Below, in pieces: positions 26,585 through 34,044 of a DNA stretch of 64,000 nt; the first letter of the stretch is position 1, and each line of letters starts with the position of its first letter. A program made the translations under genes and the position numbers. The notes below the pieces were generated by a model, which was not told the origin of the DNA, did not search any database, and worked only from the letters and a program-made list of their open reading frames with translations. The stretch is from Hyunsoonleella jejuensis. GTDB lineage: Bacteria; Bacteroidota; Bacteroidia; Flavobacteriales; Flavobacteriaceae. The stretch covers positions 558,001-622,000 of the forward strand of contig NZ_FOFN01000003.1 of the NCBI RefSeq assembly GCF_900111025.1. The letters are read 5' to 3'.

Positions 26585-27316
26585 TTACATCATACTTAAA
26601 TCTTTTTCTAAGGTGTATATATAACTTGAGTAACTATCCATTGATGCCCTAAACTTGTTTCTAAGTTCTTCTGTTTTAGATTTTCCATGAACACTTTCGT
26701 AAACTTTCCAAACACCATCGTTCTCCTTATCTAGTTCGGCATAACCTGCAAAAGGTGTAGATACAAAATAAGTTGAGCCTTCACCTGTAAGGTTACGATA
26801 CCAAAAGGCGCGTTTATCACCTTCTTTACTGCTAATTGCAGAAGTTATACCCTTTATAACCTCATTAAAAAGCGTACTATTTTTAACTTTAAAGTTATAC
26901 ACCCAAACGAGAGCCATGTCTTCAGCAGGAGTTTTTCTGCTATATTCTGGGATAGATTCTGAAGTAGTGTATTCAACGCTTTCTACAAAAGGAATTACTG
27001 AGTTTAGAGCAATGGCTCTACAAGCCTTTCCAGCATCATCTGACACTTCCATTTCTGCCCAATTCTTGAGTCTTGAAGCCATAACGTATTCGTTGGTTTT
27101 TCCATGTTGGCGGTGCCATACATTCCATTTACCTTTCCCATCATTGTCTTTGTAGCACTTGTTCCATTTTTTAACACCGTCTACAAAATTGGAATTATGA
27201 CCAAATTTTATGGTGAAGGTAGATAAATCCATTAAAAAGCTTTCGTCTTCTTGCGCTAATGCAGTTTGAAATATTAGCACTAAACAGGTTGCTAATAGGA
27301 TGGTTGATTTTTTCAT
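26585..27316 (-). CDS. Secreted double-domain protein of unknown function (paralogue B)
   Basis: This 243-residue exported protein (signal peptide about 1-21, ending ALAQ) is the second member of the family also encoded at 21206-21934. It shares FTIKFGHNSNF, NWAEM, AEDMALVWVYNF, AGYAELDKENDGVW and VYESVHGKSKTEELR with that protein. As there, each protein appears to contain two related halves ending in (W/Y/F)AE. No catalytic motif can be named. The gene is separated by about 170 bp from the response-regulator gene on the same strand. A regulatory link to the kinase/regulator pair is possible but unproven. Confidence 0.7.
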   Translation of the reverse strand: MKKSTILLATCLVLIFQTALAQEDESFLMDLSTFTIKFGHNSNFVDGVKKWNKCYKDNDGKGKWNVWHRQHGKTNEYVMASRLKNWAEMEVSDDAGKACRAIALNSVIPFVESVEYTTSESIPEYSRKTPAEDMALVWVYNFKVKNSTLFNEVIKGITSAISSKEGDKRAFWYRNLTGEGSTYFVSTPFAGYAELDKENDGVWKVYESVHGKSKTEELRNKFRASMDSYSSYIYTLEKDLSMM

Positions 27317-27483
27317 AATAAGAATATTTAAATGGTTAATGATAAATGAATTCTGGTTTAGAATTCTTTAACCAAGTAACTTATTACCAATCTAGAAAAC
27401 TAGTAACATAGGACGAAAAGGCTCTTTTTTTATCCGAAGCATAGGATTTCCTTATCAAAAGAAAAGTAGTAATTGAAAACATT

Positions 27484-28227
27484 TTATATTGTTTGTAACC
27501 GTTTTAACAACTCTTCTTTTAAGGGTTTGCTGATTGGAATTGCTTTTTTTCCGATAACGACATGGCTATTGGCAACTTCATCTAGCTTAGAAATATTAAT
27601 GATATAAGAACGATGTACACGAAGAAAATGTTTTGAAGGCAGTTTTTCATCCATATCCTTTAGCGTCATTACTAAAAGATACTCTCTATTTTTTGAGTGT
27701 ATGCGACAATAGTTGCGTTCTGCTTCAATGTAAAGCACATCAGTAATACTTATTTTTACCATCGAATTTAGGTGCCTAACAAAAATACTGTCACTTAATA
27801 TTAGAGAGTCGCCAGAAATAGTCTCAATTTTATTAGCTGGTTTTTCTTCAGATGAGATTTGACTTAGTGTTAATTCTATAGTACGTTGTAAATCAAGCTT
27901 TTTAAAAGGTTTAGCAATAAAGCCGTAGGGGTGTGTTGTTTTTGCCCTATTAAAGTGTTCATCATCAATATTGGCCGTTAAATAAATAATAGGGATATTA
28001 TGGTTTTTTTGCATTGCCTTGGCGGTTTCTATCCCGTCTAGTGTGCCTTTTAAATTAATATCTAAAAGTAATATATCCGGCGTGTTTACCTCAATTTGTT
28101 TTAATGCGTCTTCTCCTCTCGGTACAATGCCAGTAATTTCATAGCCCAATTCAGTGAGCTGTAATGAAATATTTGCAGCAATTACCATTTCATCTTCAAC
28201 AATTAGTATTTTGGTGTTTTCGCTCAT
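27484..28227 (-). CDS. LytTR-family response regulator
   Basis: A 247-residue two-component response regulator. The receiver domain (about 5-120) has the acidic pair in VEDEM, the phosphoacceptor Asp56 in ILLLDINLKG, the Thr in IIYLTAN and Lys in FIAKPFKKLD. The DNA-binding LytTR domain (about 150-245) shows VLYIEAERNYCRIHS and HFLRVHRSYIINISKLD. It is the natural partner of the upstream histidine kinase: its ATG overlaps the kinase stop codon by one base (TAATG), indicating translational coupling. Targets are unknown. Confidence 0.94.
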   Translation of the reverse strand: MSENTKILIVEDEMVIAANISLQLTELGYEITGIVPRGEDALKQIEVNTPDILLLDINLKGTLDGIETAKAMQKNHNIPIIYLTANIDDEHFNRAKTTHPYGFIAKPFKKLDLQRTIELTLSQISSEEKPANKIETISGDSLILSDSIFVRHLNSMVKISITDVLYIEAERNYCRIHSKNREYLLVMTLKDMDEKLPSKHFLRVHRSYIINISKLDEVANSHVVIGKKAIPISKPLKEELLKRLQTI

Positions 28228-30116
28228 TATGCTGCCGTATCTATTAGAAAATCAAATTCAACATAAGTACCTTTTTCTGTTTTTTCCGTCATTTTACCAT
28301 TAAGTTGTTGGGTTAGTAATTGTACTAGTTGAGACCCAAATCCTGTACCTTTAGGCGCAATATCCTTTTGTTTTCCAATGCCATTATCGGATACTTTTAG
28401 TCTTAAGCGATTCCTATCAAATTTTTCTAAACTTATAGAAATTTCGCCTTTTTCATTTTCGGGAAATGCATATTTAAGAGCATTCGTCAATAACTCATTT
28501 ACTATCAAACCTATAGGTACTGCAGTATCAACATCAAGGTTTAAATTGTCCATGGCACATTTAATTTTCACCTTATCCTCAGCATTAAATGTATCTAAAA
28601 TCCCTTCGCTTAGATTTAAGAAATAATCTTTCATTTCTATACTGCCCAAGTTATCACCTTGATATAATTTTTGATGAATAATACCCATAGATTGTACTCT
28701 ATTTTGACTGGCAATCATGGCTTCTCTAGTTGCCGAGTCCTCTATTTTGGCAGACTGTAATGCAATGAGACTTTTTACCATTTCTAAATTGTTCTTAACC
28801 CGATGATGAATTTCTTTAAGTAACAATTCGTTTTCTGCATTTTTAGCGCGTATAATTTTTGTTGCCTTTTTATTCTTATTAAAAAAGTATAATAGTGATA
28901 AAAGTAATAAACTTAATAGGAGAGCTACAGCAATGATTAAACTCTGTGTTTTTGTTTTTTGATCTAACAATAAAGCTTGAGATGCTAATGCTTCATCCTT
29001 TTTCTCGGTTTCATATTTTACAATTGTTTCGGCCTTAATGTTTTCAATTTTACCTTCAAGATTATTTACGGTATTGGTATGCGCTTTATTTTGATAAAGT
29101 AGTGCATTTTCAAAATCACCAAGTTTTTCATAACATTTAGCTAAATCCTCATATTGCGTAACAATAGATGTTTGCCCTTTACTTTCATAAGCTTCAACTC
29201 CAGCAGAAAGATGATTTAAGGCTTTTTTGTAGTCTTTTTGCAGTAAATATATCTGTCCTATTTCAGTTCTGTAGGTTGCGCAACGCTCCTCGCCAATATT
29301 AGCGGTACACAATTCCCAAGCCTTTATAAAATCTTTTAAGGCATTATTGTAATCTTTAGCTTTTACATAAACTTCGCCTCGGTATGAATGTGCCCTAACA
29401 GGAATGAATACTTCTTCAGCCGCTTTGGTTTTTACAATTTCTAAGCAGTAATCAGCTGCTTTATATGCTTTTTCGAACTCGCCCAATTCACCATATCCTT
29501 TAATTAAACTAAATTGGGCAATTGCTACCGATGCAAAGTTTTCAGTTTTTTCTAGTATTGGAATGGCTTTATTAATATATTCTATAGCCTTTTTAGGTTC
29601 TTCCATAACTTCGTATAGCACACCAAGAGTTCTGTATGCGCTGCCCAAACCAGCTTCATCTTCCAGTTCTTCATAAAGATGTATGGCCTTAAATAGAACA
29701 TCTTGAGCTTTATCTAGTTTACGAACATTCATGTAGTCTATAGCTAATGTTCTGTAGGTACCCGCAATTTTCTTTTTATCTTCTATTTTGATATAGTTTT
29801 CCAGTGCTTTTTCTGAATGATGAACTATAGAATCTGGCGAAAACGTGCCGTTATAACCATGCCAATTTGCAATTTCTTCATGAACTTCTGCAATAAGCTT
29901 GGGGTTGTTGGTCTTTAAGCTACGGTTTAAGGTAAGCAGTGCTATGGAATGGAAGTTATCTAAATCTTTTCCAGTATATGCATTTTTGCGCATCCATGAT
30001 AAACAAGAATCAATAGGTTGTAGGTTTGCACTTTCGAGATTGAGATTATTGGATTGAGAGTAAACAGCACATATTAAAAAAAATGCCACTAGAGTAGAAA
30101 GGGTAATCTTTATCAT
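28227..30116 (-). CDS. TPR-containing sensor histidine kinase (HisKA_2 type)
   Basis: This 629-residue membrane sensor kinase has a signal peptide at 1-20, then about 350 residues of TPR-type helical pairs (for example TYRTLAIDYMNVRKLDKAQD and AYRTLGVLYEVMEEPKKAIE). These would sit in the periplasm, followed by a coiled region, one membrane helix at about 391-412 and the cytoplasmic kinase. The phosphoacceptor is probably His437 in LLKEIHHRVKNNLEM, the HisKA_2 signature. The ATP-binding domain shows IVNELLTNALKYAFP, VSDNGIGK and GTGFGSQLVQLL. No extra sensory domain is apparent, so the TPRs may bind a partner protein. It is coupled by a one-base overlap to the LytTR regulator. Confidence 0.93.
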   Translation of the reverse strand: MIKITLSTLVAFFLICAVYSQSNNLNLESANLQPIDSCLSWMRKNAYTGKDLDNFHSIALLTLNRSLKTNNPKLIAEVHEEIANWHGYNGTFSPDSIVHHSEKALENYIKIEDKKKIAGTYRTLAIDYMNVRKLDKAQDVLFKAIHLYEELEDEAGLGSAYRTLGVLYEVMEEPKKAIEYINKAIPILEKTENFASVAIAQFSLIKGYGELGEFEKAYKAADYCLEIVKTKAAEEVFIPVRAHSYRGEVYVKAKDYNNALKDFIKAWELCTANIGEERCATYRTEIGQIYLLQKDYKKALNHLSAGVEAYESKGQTSIVTQYEDLAKCYEKLGDFENALLYQNKAHTNTVNNLEGKIENIKAETIVKYETEKKDEALASQALLLDQKTKTQSLIIAVALLLSLLLLSLLYFFNKNKKATKIIRAKNAENELLLKEIHHRVKNNLEMVKSLIALQSAKIEDSATREAMIASQNRVQSMGIIHQKLYQGDNLGSIEMKDYFLNLSEGILDTFNAEDKVKIKCAMDNLNLDVDTAVPIGLIVNELLTNALKYAFPENEKGEISISLEKFDRNRLRLKVSDNGIGKQKDIAPKGTGFGSQLVQLLTQQLNGKMTEKTEKGTYVEFDFLIDTAA

Positions 30117-30171
30117 ATAAGTCTTTAACGGTTAGGATTAAGAGACTCAGGGAGATTTTAAAGATATAAAA

Positions 30172-30201
30172 AAAAGTGTTACTATTTTGAGTAACACTTT
30201 T
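30172..30201 (-). terminator. Terminator of lysA
   Basis: A perfect 12-bp stem AAAAGTGTTACT / AGTAACACTTTT with loop ATTTTG lies 7 nt after the lysA stop and is followed by T residues on the minus strand. Confidence 0.88.
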
Positions 30202-30208
30202 ATTGTTT

Positions 30209-31444
30209 TTAAACTGCCGAAGCTTTTTCTTTTTTCTTTGAGAAATCAACTTCAACTTGATTATGGATAATATCATCAAAAGTTTCGCGCTTTCTTATTA
30301 AATGCGCTTTGTTGTTATACCATAACACTTCGGCTGGTCTATATCTAGAATTATAGTTGCTCGCCATAGAGAAACAGTAAGCACCTGCATTTTTAAATCT
30401 TAAAATATCACCTTCATTAATTTCGGTAATACGTCTATTGTTCCCAAACGTATCGGTCTCGCATATGTACCCTACAACAGAGTAGAAGCGCTCTCGACCG
30501 CTGGGGTTCGAAATATTATCAATCTCATGGTGCGAGCCATAAAACATTGGTCTAATTAAATGGTTAAAACCAGAATCTACTTGTGCAAAAACTGTTGAAG
30601 TGGTTTGTTTTACTGCATTTACCTTGGTTAAAAAATGACCAGACTCGCTCACTAAAAACTTACCAGGCTCAAATGCTAAGGTTAAATCCTTTCCATATGT
30701 TGCGCAGAAAGCGTTAAATTTAGACGATAATTTTTCGCCTAACTCTTCTATGTTGGTTTCAATATCACCAGATTTATATGGTACTTTAAAACCGGAACCA
30801 AAATCAATAAACTCTAAATTTTTGAAGTTTTTAGCAGTGTCAAACAGAATTTCGCTGGCGTATAAAAATACGTCGATATCTAAAATATCACTACCAGTAT
30901 GCATGTGAATACCATTAATAGACATTTTGGTGTTTTCTACAATACGCAATAAATGAGGTATTTGATGAATAGAAATACCAAATTTAGAATCGATATGCCC
31001 CACAGAGATATTGGCGTTTCCACCCGCCATTACATGCGGGTTTATTCGTATACAAACAGGAGTGTTAGGGTGTTTAGTTCCAAACTGTTCTAAAATAGAT
31101 AAATTATCAATATTTATTTTAACGCCAAGTTTTGCAGCTTTTTCAATCTCATCCAACGATACACCATTGGGTGTGTATATAATTTGTTCTGGCTCAAAAC
31201 CTGCAGCTAAACCGAGCTGTACTTCCTGAATAGAAACGGTATCTATGCCCGCTCCCAGATTTTTAAAAAGTTTTAATATAGAAATATTGGATAATGCTTT
31301 AACCGCGTAATTCAACTTTAATTTTTTCACGGCTTTAAAAGCAGTAGTTAGTCTGTTATATTGCGATTCAATTTTATCGGCATCATATACATACAAGGGA
31401 CTTCCAAACTCGTTTGCAATTTTTAATAATTGGGCGTTTTCCAT
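30209..31444 (-). CDS. lysA: Diaminopimelate decarboxylase
   Basis: This PLP enzyme of fold type III makes lysine from meso-diaminopimelate. The PLP Lys is Lys49 in LKLNYAVKALSN. Other family blocks are VCIRINPHVMAGGNANISVG, GIHMHTGSDI, FIDFGSGFKVPY, LAFEPGKFLV, and VVGYICETDTF with the active-site Cys-Glu of the dimer partner. The C-terminal domain includes GDILRFKNAGAYCFSMASNYNSRYRP. The frame opens at TTG (31468), but the ATG at 31442-31444 gives MENAQLLKIANEFGSPLYVY, so 411 residues is more likely. It is monocistronic, divergent from sucC. Confidence 0.95.
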   Translation of the reverse strand: MENAQLLKIANEFGSPLYVYDADKIESQYNRLTTAFKAVKKLKLNYAVKALSNISILKLFKNLGAGIDTVSIQEVQLGLAAGFEPEQIIYTPNGVSLDEIEKAAKLGVKINIDNLSILEQFGTKHPNTPVCIRINPHVMAGGNANISVGHIDSKFGISIHQIPHLLRIVENTKMSINGIHMHTGSDILDIDVFLYASEILFDTAKNFKNLEFIDFGSGFKVPYKSGDIETNIEELGEKLSSKFNAFCATYGKDLTLAFEPGKFLVSESGHFLTKVNAVKQTTSTVFAQVDSGFNHLIRPMFYGSHHEIDNISNPSGRERFYSVVGYICETDTFGNNRRITEINEGDILRFKNAGAYCFSMASNYNSRYRPAEVLWYNNKAHLIRKRETFDDIIHNQVEVDFSKKKEKASAV

Positions 31445-31619
31445 CTGTTTTTTGATAATTTCGGACAAAGATATTTCTTTACTGCAAATAACATAATAAT
31501 TACCACTAATTTATTACAAATTAAACATTGTGTTAATTATTTAACAATTAGAAAGAGGGATAAATTTTAAAATAAAGGCAATACTGCATTAATTATTAGA
31601 ATTATTACATGTGATTATT

Positions 31620-31627
31620 TACTTTTG
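31620..31627 (+). promoter_or_regulatory. Bacteroidetes -7 element of sucC
   Basis: TACTTTTG matches TAnnTTTG exactly, 26 nt before the sucC ATG. No TTTG box was found at the ideal -33 distance. Confidence 0.5.
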
Positions 31628-31653
31628 CTAATCTTAAAAAGAAAGCACAAATT

Positions 31654-32844
31654 ATGAATTTACACGAATATCAAGGAAAAGAAATATTAAGCAATTTTGG
31701 TGTACGCATTCAACGTGGTATAGTTGCGCAAAATGCTCAGGAGGCTGTAACTGCTGCAAAACAGTTAACTTCAGAAACAGGAACAAGCTGGCACGTTATA
31801 AAAGCTCAAGTGCATGCTGGTGGACGTGGTAAAGGCGGTGGTGTAAAACTAGCAAAGAACCTAAATGAAGTAGAGGAGATTGCAGGACAAATTATAGGAA
31901 TGAATCTTGTGACGCCCCAAACTTCAGCTGAAGGTAAAAAAGTGCATCAGGTATTGATAGCTGAAGATGTTTATTATCCTGGAGAAAGTGAGACAGATGA
32001 GTTTTATATGTCTGTACTTTTAAACCGTGGCACAGGTAGAAATATGATTATGTATTCTACCGAAGGTGGAATGGATATTGAAACCGTGGCAGAAGAAACG
32101 CCGCACTTAATTTTTACTGAAGAAATAGATCCTGCAGTTGGTTTGTTGCCTTTCCAAGCAAGACGTGTAGCTTTTAATTTAGGGCTTTCAGGCTTAGCAT
32201 TTAAAGAAATGACAAAATTCGTTTCTGCTTTATATACTGCTTATGTAAAGTCTGATGCTTCTTTATTTGAAATTAATCCAGTGTTAAAAACAAGCGATAA
32301 TAAGATTATGGCTGTTGATGCTAAAGTTACTATAGATGATAATGCGTTATACAGACACAAGGATTATGTAAATCTAAGGGATCTAAGAGAAGAAAACCCA
32401 ATAGAAGTTGAAGCTAAGGAAGTTGGATTAAATTATGTTGACTTAGATGGTAATGTGGGCTGTATGGTGAATGGTGCAGGTTTAGCAATGGCTACTATGG
32501 ATTTGATAAAGCAAGCAGGAGGAGAGCCAGCTAATTTTTTAGATGTTGGCGGAACTGCTGATGCTGCAAGGGTAGAGGCTGCGTTTAAAATTATTTTAAA
32601 AGACCCAGCTGTAAAAGCCATTTTGATAAATATTTTTGGAGGTATTGTACGTTGTGATCGTGTAGCGCAAGGTGTAATTGATGCTTATAAAAACATGGGT
32701 AATATAGAAGTGCCTATTATCGTAAGATTACAAGGTACCAATGCGGATATAGCTAAAGAATTAATAGATAATTCTGGGTTGGACGTTTTAAGCGCTACTG
32801 AATTTCAGGAAGCCGCTGATAAGGTTCAGGCGGTATTATCTTAA
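31654..32844 (+). CDS. sucC: Succinyl-CoA synthetase, beta subunit (ADP-forming type)
   Basis: This TCA-cycle enzyme subunit makes ATP or GTP while converting succinyl-CoA to succinate. The 396-residue protein begins NLHEYQGKEILSNFGV and has an ATP-grasp domain with VIKAQVHAGGRGKGGGVKLA and LFEINPVL. The C-terminal CoA-ligase domain shows LDVGGTADAARVEAAF and ILINIFGGIVRCD. All expected blocks are present and the length is standard. The alpha-subunit gene sucD is not adjacent, unlike in E. coli. Confidence 0.97.
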   Translation: MNLHEYQGKEILSNFGVRIQRGIVAQNAQEAVTAAKQLTSETGTSWHVIKAQVHAGGRGKGGGVKLAKNLNEVEEIAGQIIGMNLVTPQTSAEGKKVHQVLIAEDVYYPGESETDEFYMSVLLNRGTGRNMIMYSTEGGMDIETVAEETPHLIFTEEIDPAVGLLPFQARRVAFNLGLSGLAFKEMTKFVSALYTAYVKSDASLFEINPVLKTSDNKIMAVDAKVTIDDNALYRHKDYVNLRDLREENPIEVEAKEVGLNYVDLDGNVGCMVNGAGLAMATMDLIKQAGGEPANFLDVGGTADAARVEAAFKIILKDPAVKAILINIFGGIVRCDRVAQGVIDAYKNMGNIEVPIIVRLQGTNADIAKELIDNSGLDVLSATEFQEAADKVQAVLS

Positions 32845-32895
32845 CTTCATTCTGAAATACCGTAATAAATTCCGGAATTTTCAAATGATATAAAT

Positions 32896-32926
32896 AAAAA
32901 GAGCAACTTTAATCGTTGCTCTTTTT
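32896..32926. terminator. Bidirectional terminator between sucC and the DUF1456 gene
   Basis: A perfect 12-bp stem AAAAAGAGCAAC / GTTGCTCTTTTT with a 7-base loop and T runs on both strands. The TAA stop of the minus-strand DUF1456 gene (32909-32911) lies inside the loop, so one stem arm is coding sequence. Confidence 0.88.
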
Positions 32927-33187
32927 TTGTTTTCTATTTTCCCCTCTCGGTGTCGATTTCTCTTTGGAAGGCATTGGTCCTCTCAAATGAATAACCAAGC
33001 CATTTAAAAAGTTCCTGAGGATTTGGTCACCACATTCCACATACTTCGGGTGGTCTTCGCGCCTAAAAAACGCACCTAATTCACTTTTAGAAATTCTAAA
33101 ATCTACCAAGGAGAGAATCTTCACGATATCATCGTCCCTTAACTTCAAGGCTACTCTTAGTTTCTTTAAAATATCATTATTCGTCAT
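32909..33187 (-). CDS. DUF1456 family protein
   Basis: This 92-residue cytoplasmic protein has a helical domain matching DUF1456 (YehS-type): MTNNDILKKLRVALKLRDDD, then ILSLVDFRISKSELGAFFR and FLNGLVIHLRG. E. coli YehS holds two such units; here only one is visible, followed by a basic, disordered tail (about 75-92) that runs into the terminator. The function of the family is not established. It is convergent with sucC, sharing its terminator. Confidence 0.85.
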   Translation of the reverse strand: MTNNDILKKLRVALKLRDDDIVKILSLVDFRISKSELGAFFRREDHPKYVECGDQILRNFLNGLVIHLRGPMPSKEKSTPRGENRKQKKSND

Positions 33188-33556
33188 ACTTAAAAATTTG
33201 GAAGGTTGGTATTAATGCATTTCATCGATTCTACCTTGGCAAGAACCTATTTCTAGCGTTTTTTTTCTATTTCCAAAGATACCGTAAAAATTGACTTATA
33301 AAACTTTAATTTTTCACTGAAAAACTATATATAAATAACTAGTAATCAAACTTTTAAAATTGTTTTTAATTAAAATAGTCACGTTTTGTCTAATTGTTAA
33401 CATGCATTTTTTTTAGACCAAAAAAAAGCACTGGTGATAAAACTGATAAAATAGCCGATAAATGACGATTGGTTTTTCGATAAGTGGTGCTATATCTACG
33501 ATTAGTAAAATATCTTTCTGTGTAAATTTATACTATAAAATTATTACCCTCAACGA
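33188..33556. other. AT-rich intergenic region
   Basis: No gene or RNA was recognised. The only visible pattern is four GATAA pentamers in 48 bp (33436, 33445, 33457 and 33479), partly as CGATAA, about 75-120 nt before the TerB-like start. Long A and T runs occupy the rest. Confidence 0.4.
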
Positions 33557-33970
33557 ATGATTAATAGAATTGAAAAATTGAGTCTTTTATCTGAAATGAT
33601 CGCTTTTGCGAAATATGATAAAGACATACAGGATATTGAATACAACTTCTTGCTTGGAGTAGCGAAACAATTAGATATTTCCCGCGAAGATTTTGATTAT
33701 TTAATTAATCATCCTATAAACTATACACATTTAAAATCTCATAGCGAACGAATTGTTCAGTTCCATAGATTAGTGTTACTAATGAATATTGAGCAGGAAC
33801 ACGGAAGCAATGCAGCATCTGCAGGAGTAATAAAACTTTACAATTTTGGATTACGAATGGGCTTGAGCCATGAATCCATTTCTAAAGTATTATATTTAAT
33901 GGAGAGTTTCCCAAATAAAATAGTACCACCAGATGTTTTAATAGATATTTTTAAAACACAGTATAACTAA
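33557..33970 (+). CDS. TerB-like helical protein
   Basis: This 137-residue all-helical cytoplasmic protein resembles the TerB/TerB-like fold: an N-terminal SLLSEMIAFAKYDKDIQDIE with an acidic patch, then NFLLGVAKQLDISREDFDYL and a repeated half starting FHRLVLLMNIEQEHG. In other flavobacteria related short genes sit beside uvrB, as here, and are sometimes mislabelled as excinuclease subunits. No nuclease motif is present. A role is unknown; a metal or membrane-stress association is only known for classical TerB. It converges on uvrB. Confidence 0.7.
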   Translation: MINRIEKLSLLSEMIAFAKYDKDIQDIEYNFLLGVAKQLDISREDFDYLINHPINYTHLKSHSERIVQFHRLVLLMNIEQEHGSNAASAGVIKLYNFGLRMGLSHESISKVLYLMESFPNKIVPPDVLIDIFKTQYN

Positions 33971-34012
33971 TTAATGTTGACAAAGGTAGGTCGTTAATCG
34001 GCTGATTTTTAT

Positions 34013-34044
34013 GAAAAGCTAAAAGTTTAGACTTTTAGCTTTTC
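34013..34044. terminator. Convergent hairpin overlapping the uvrB stop
   Basis: A perfect 14-bp stem GAAAAGCTAAAAGT / ACTTTTAGCTTTTC closes a TTAG loop. The uvrB stop codon (34027-34029) lies in the loop, and the right arm encodes the last uvrB codons. Neither side has a long T run, but the stem ends in TTTTC on both strands. Confidence 0.7.

Noticed and set aside
27365-27385. GGTTTAGAATTCTTTAACC near the 243-aa protein gene as an operator
   Set aside because: The arms do not pair without shifts and the motif is not shared with the paralogue's upstream region.
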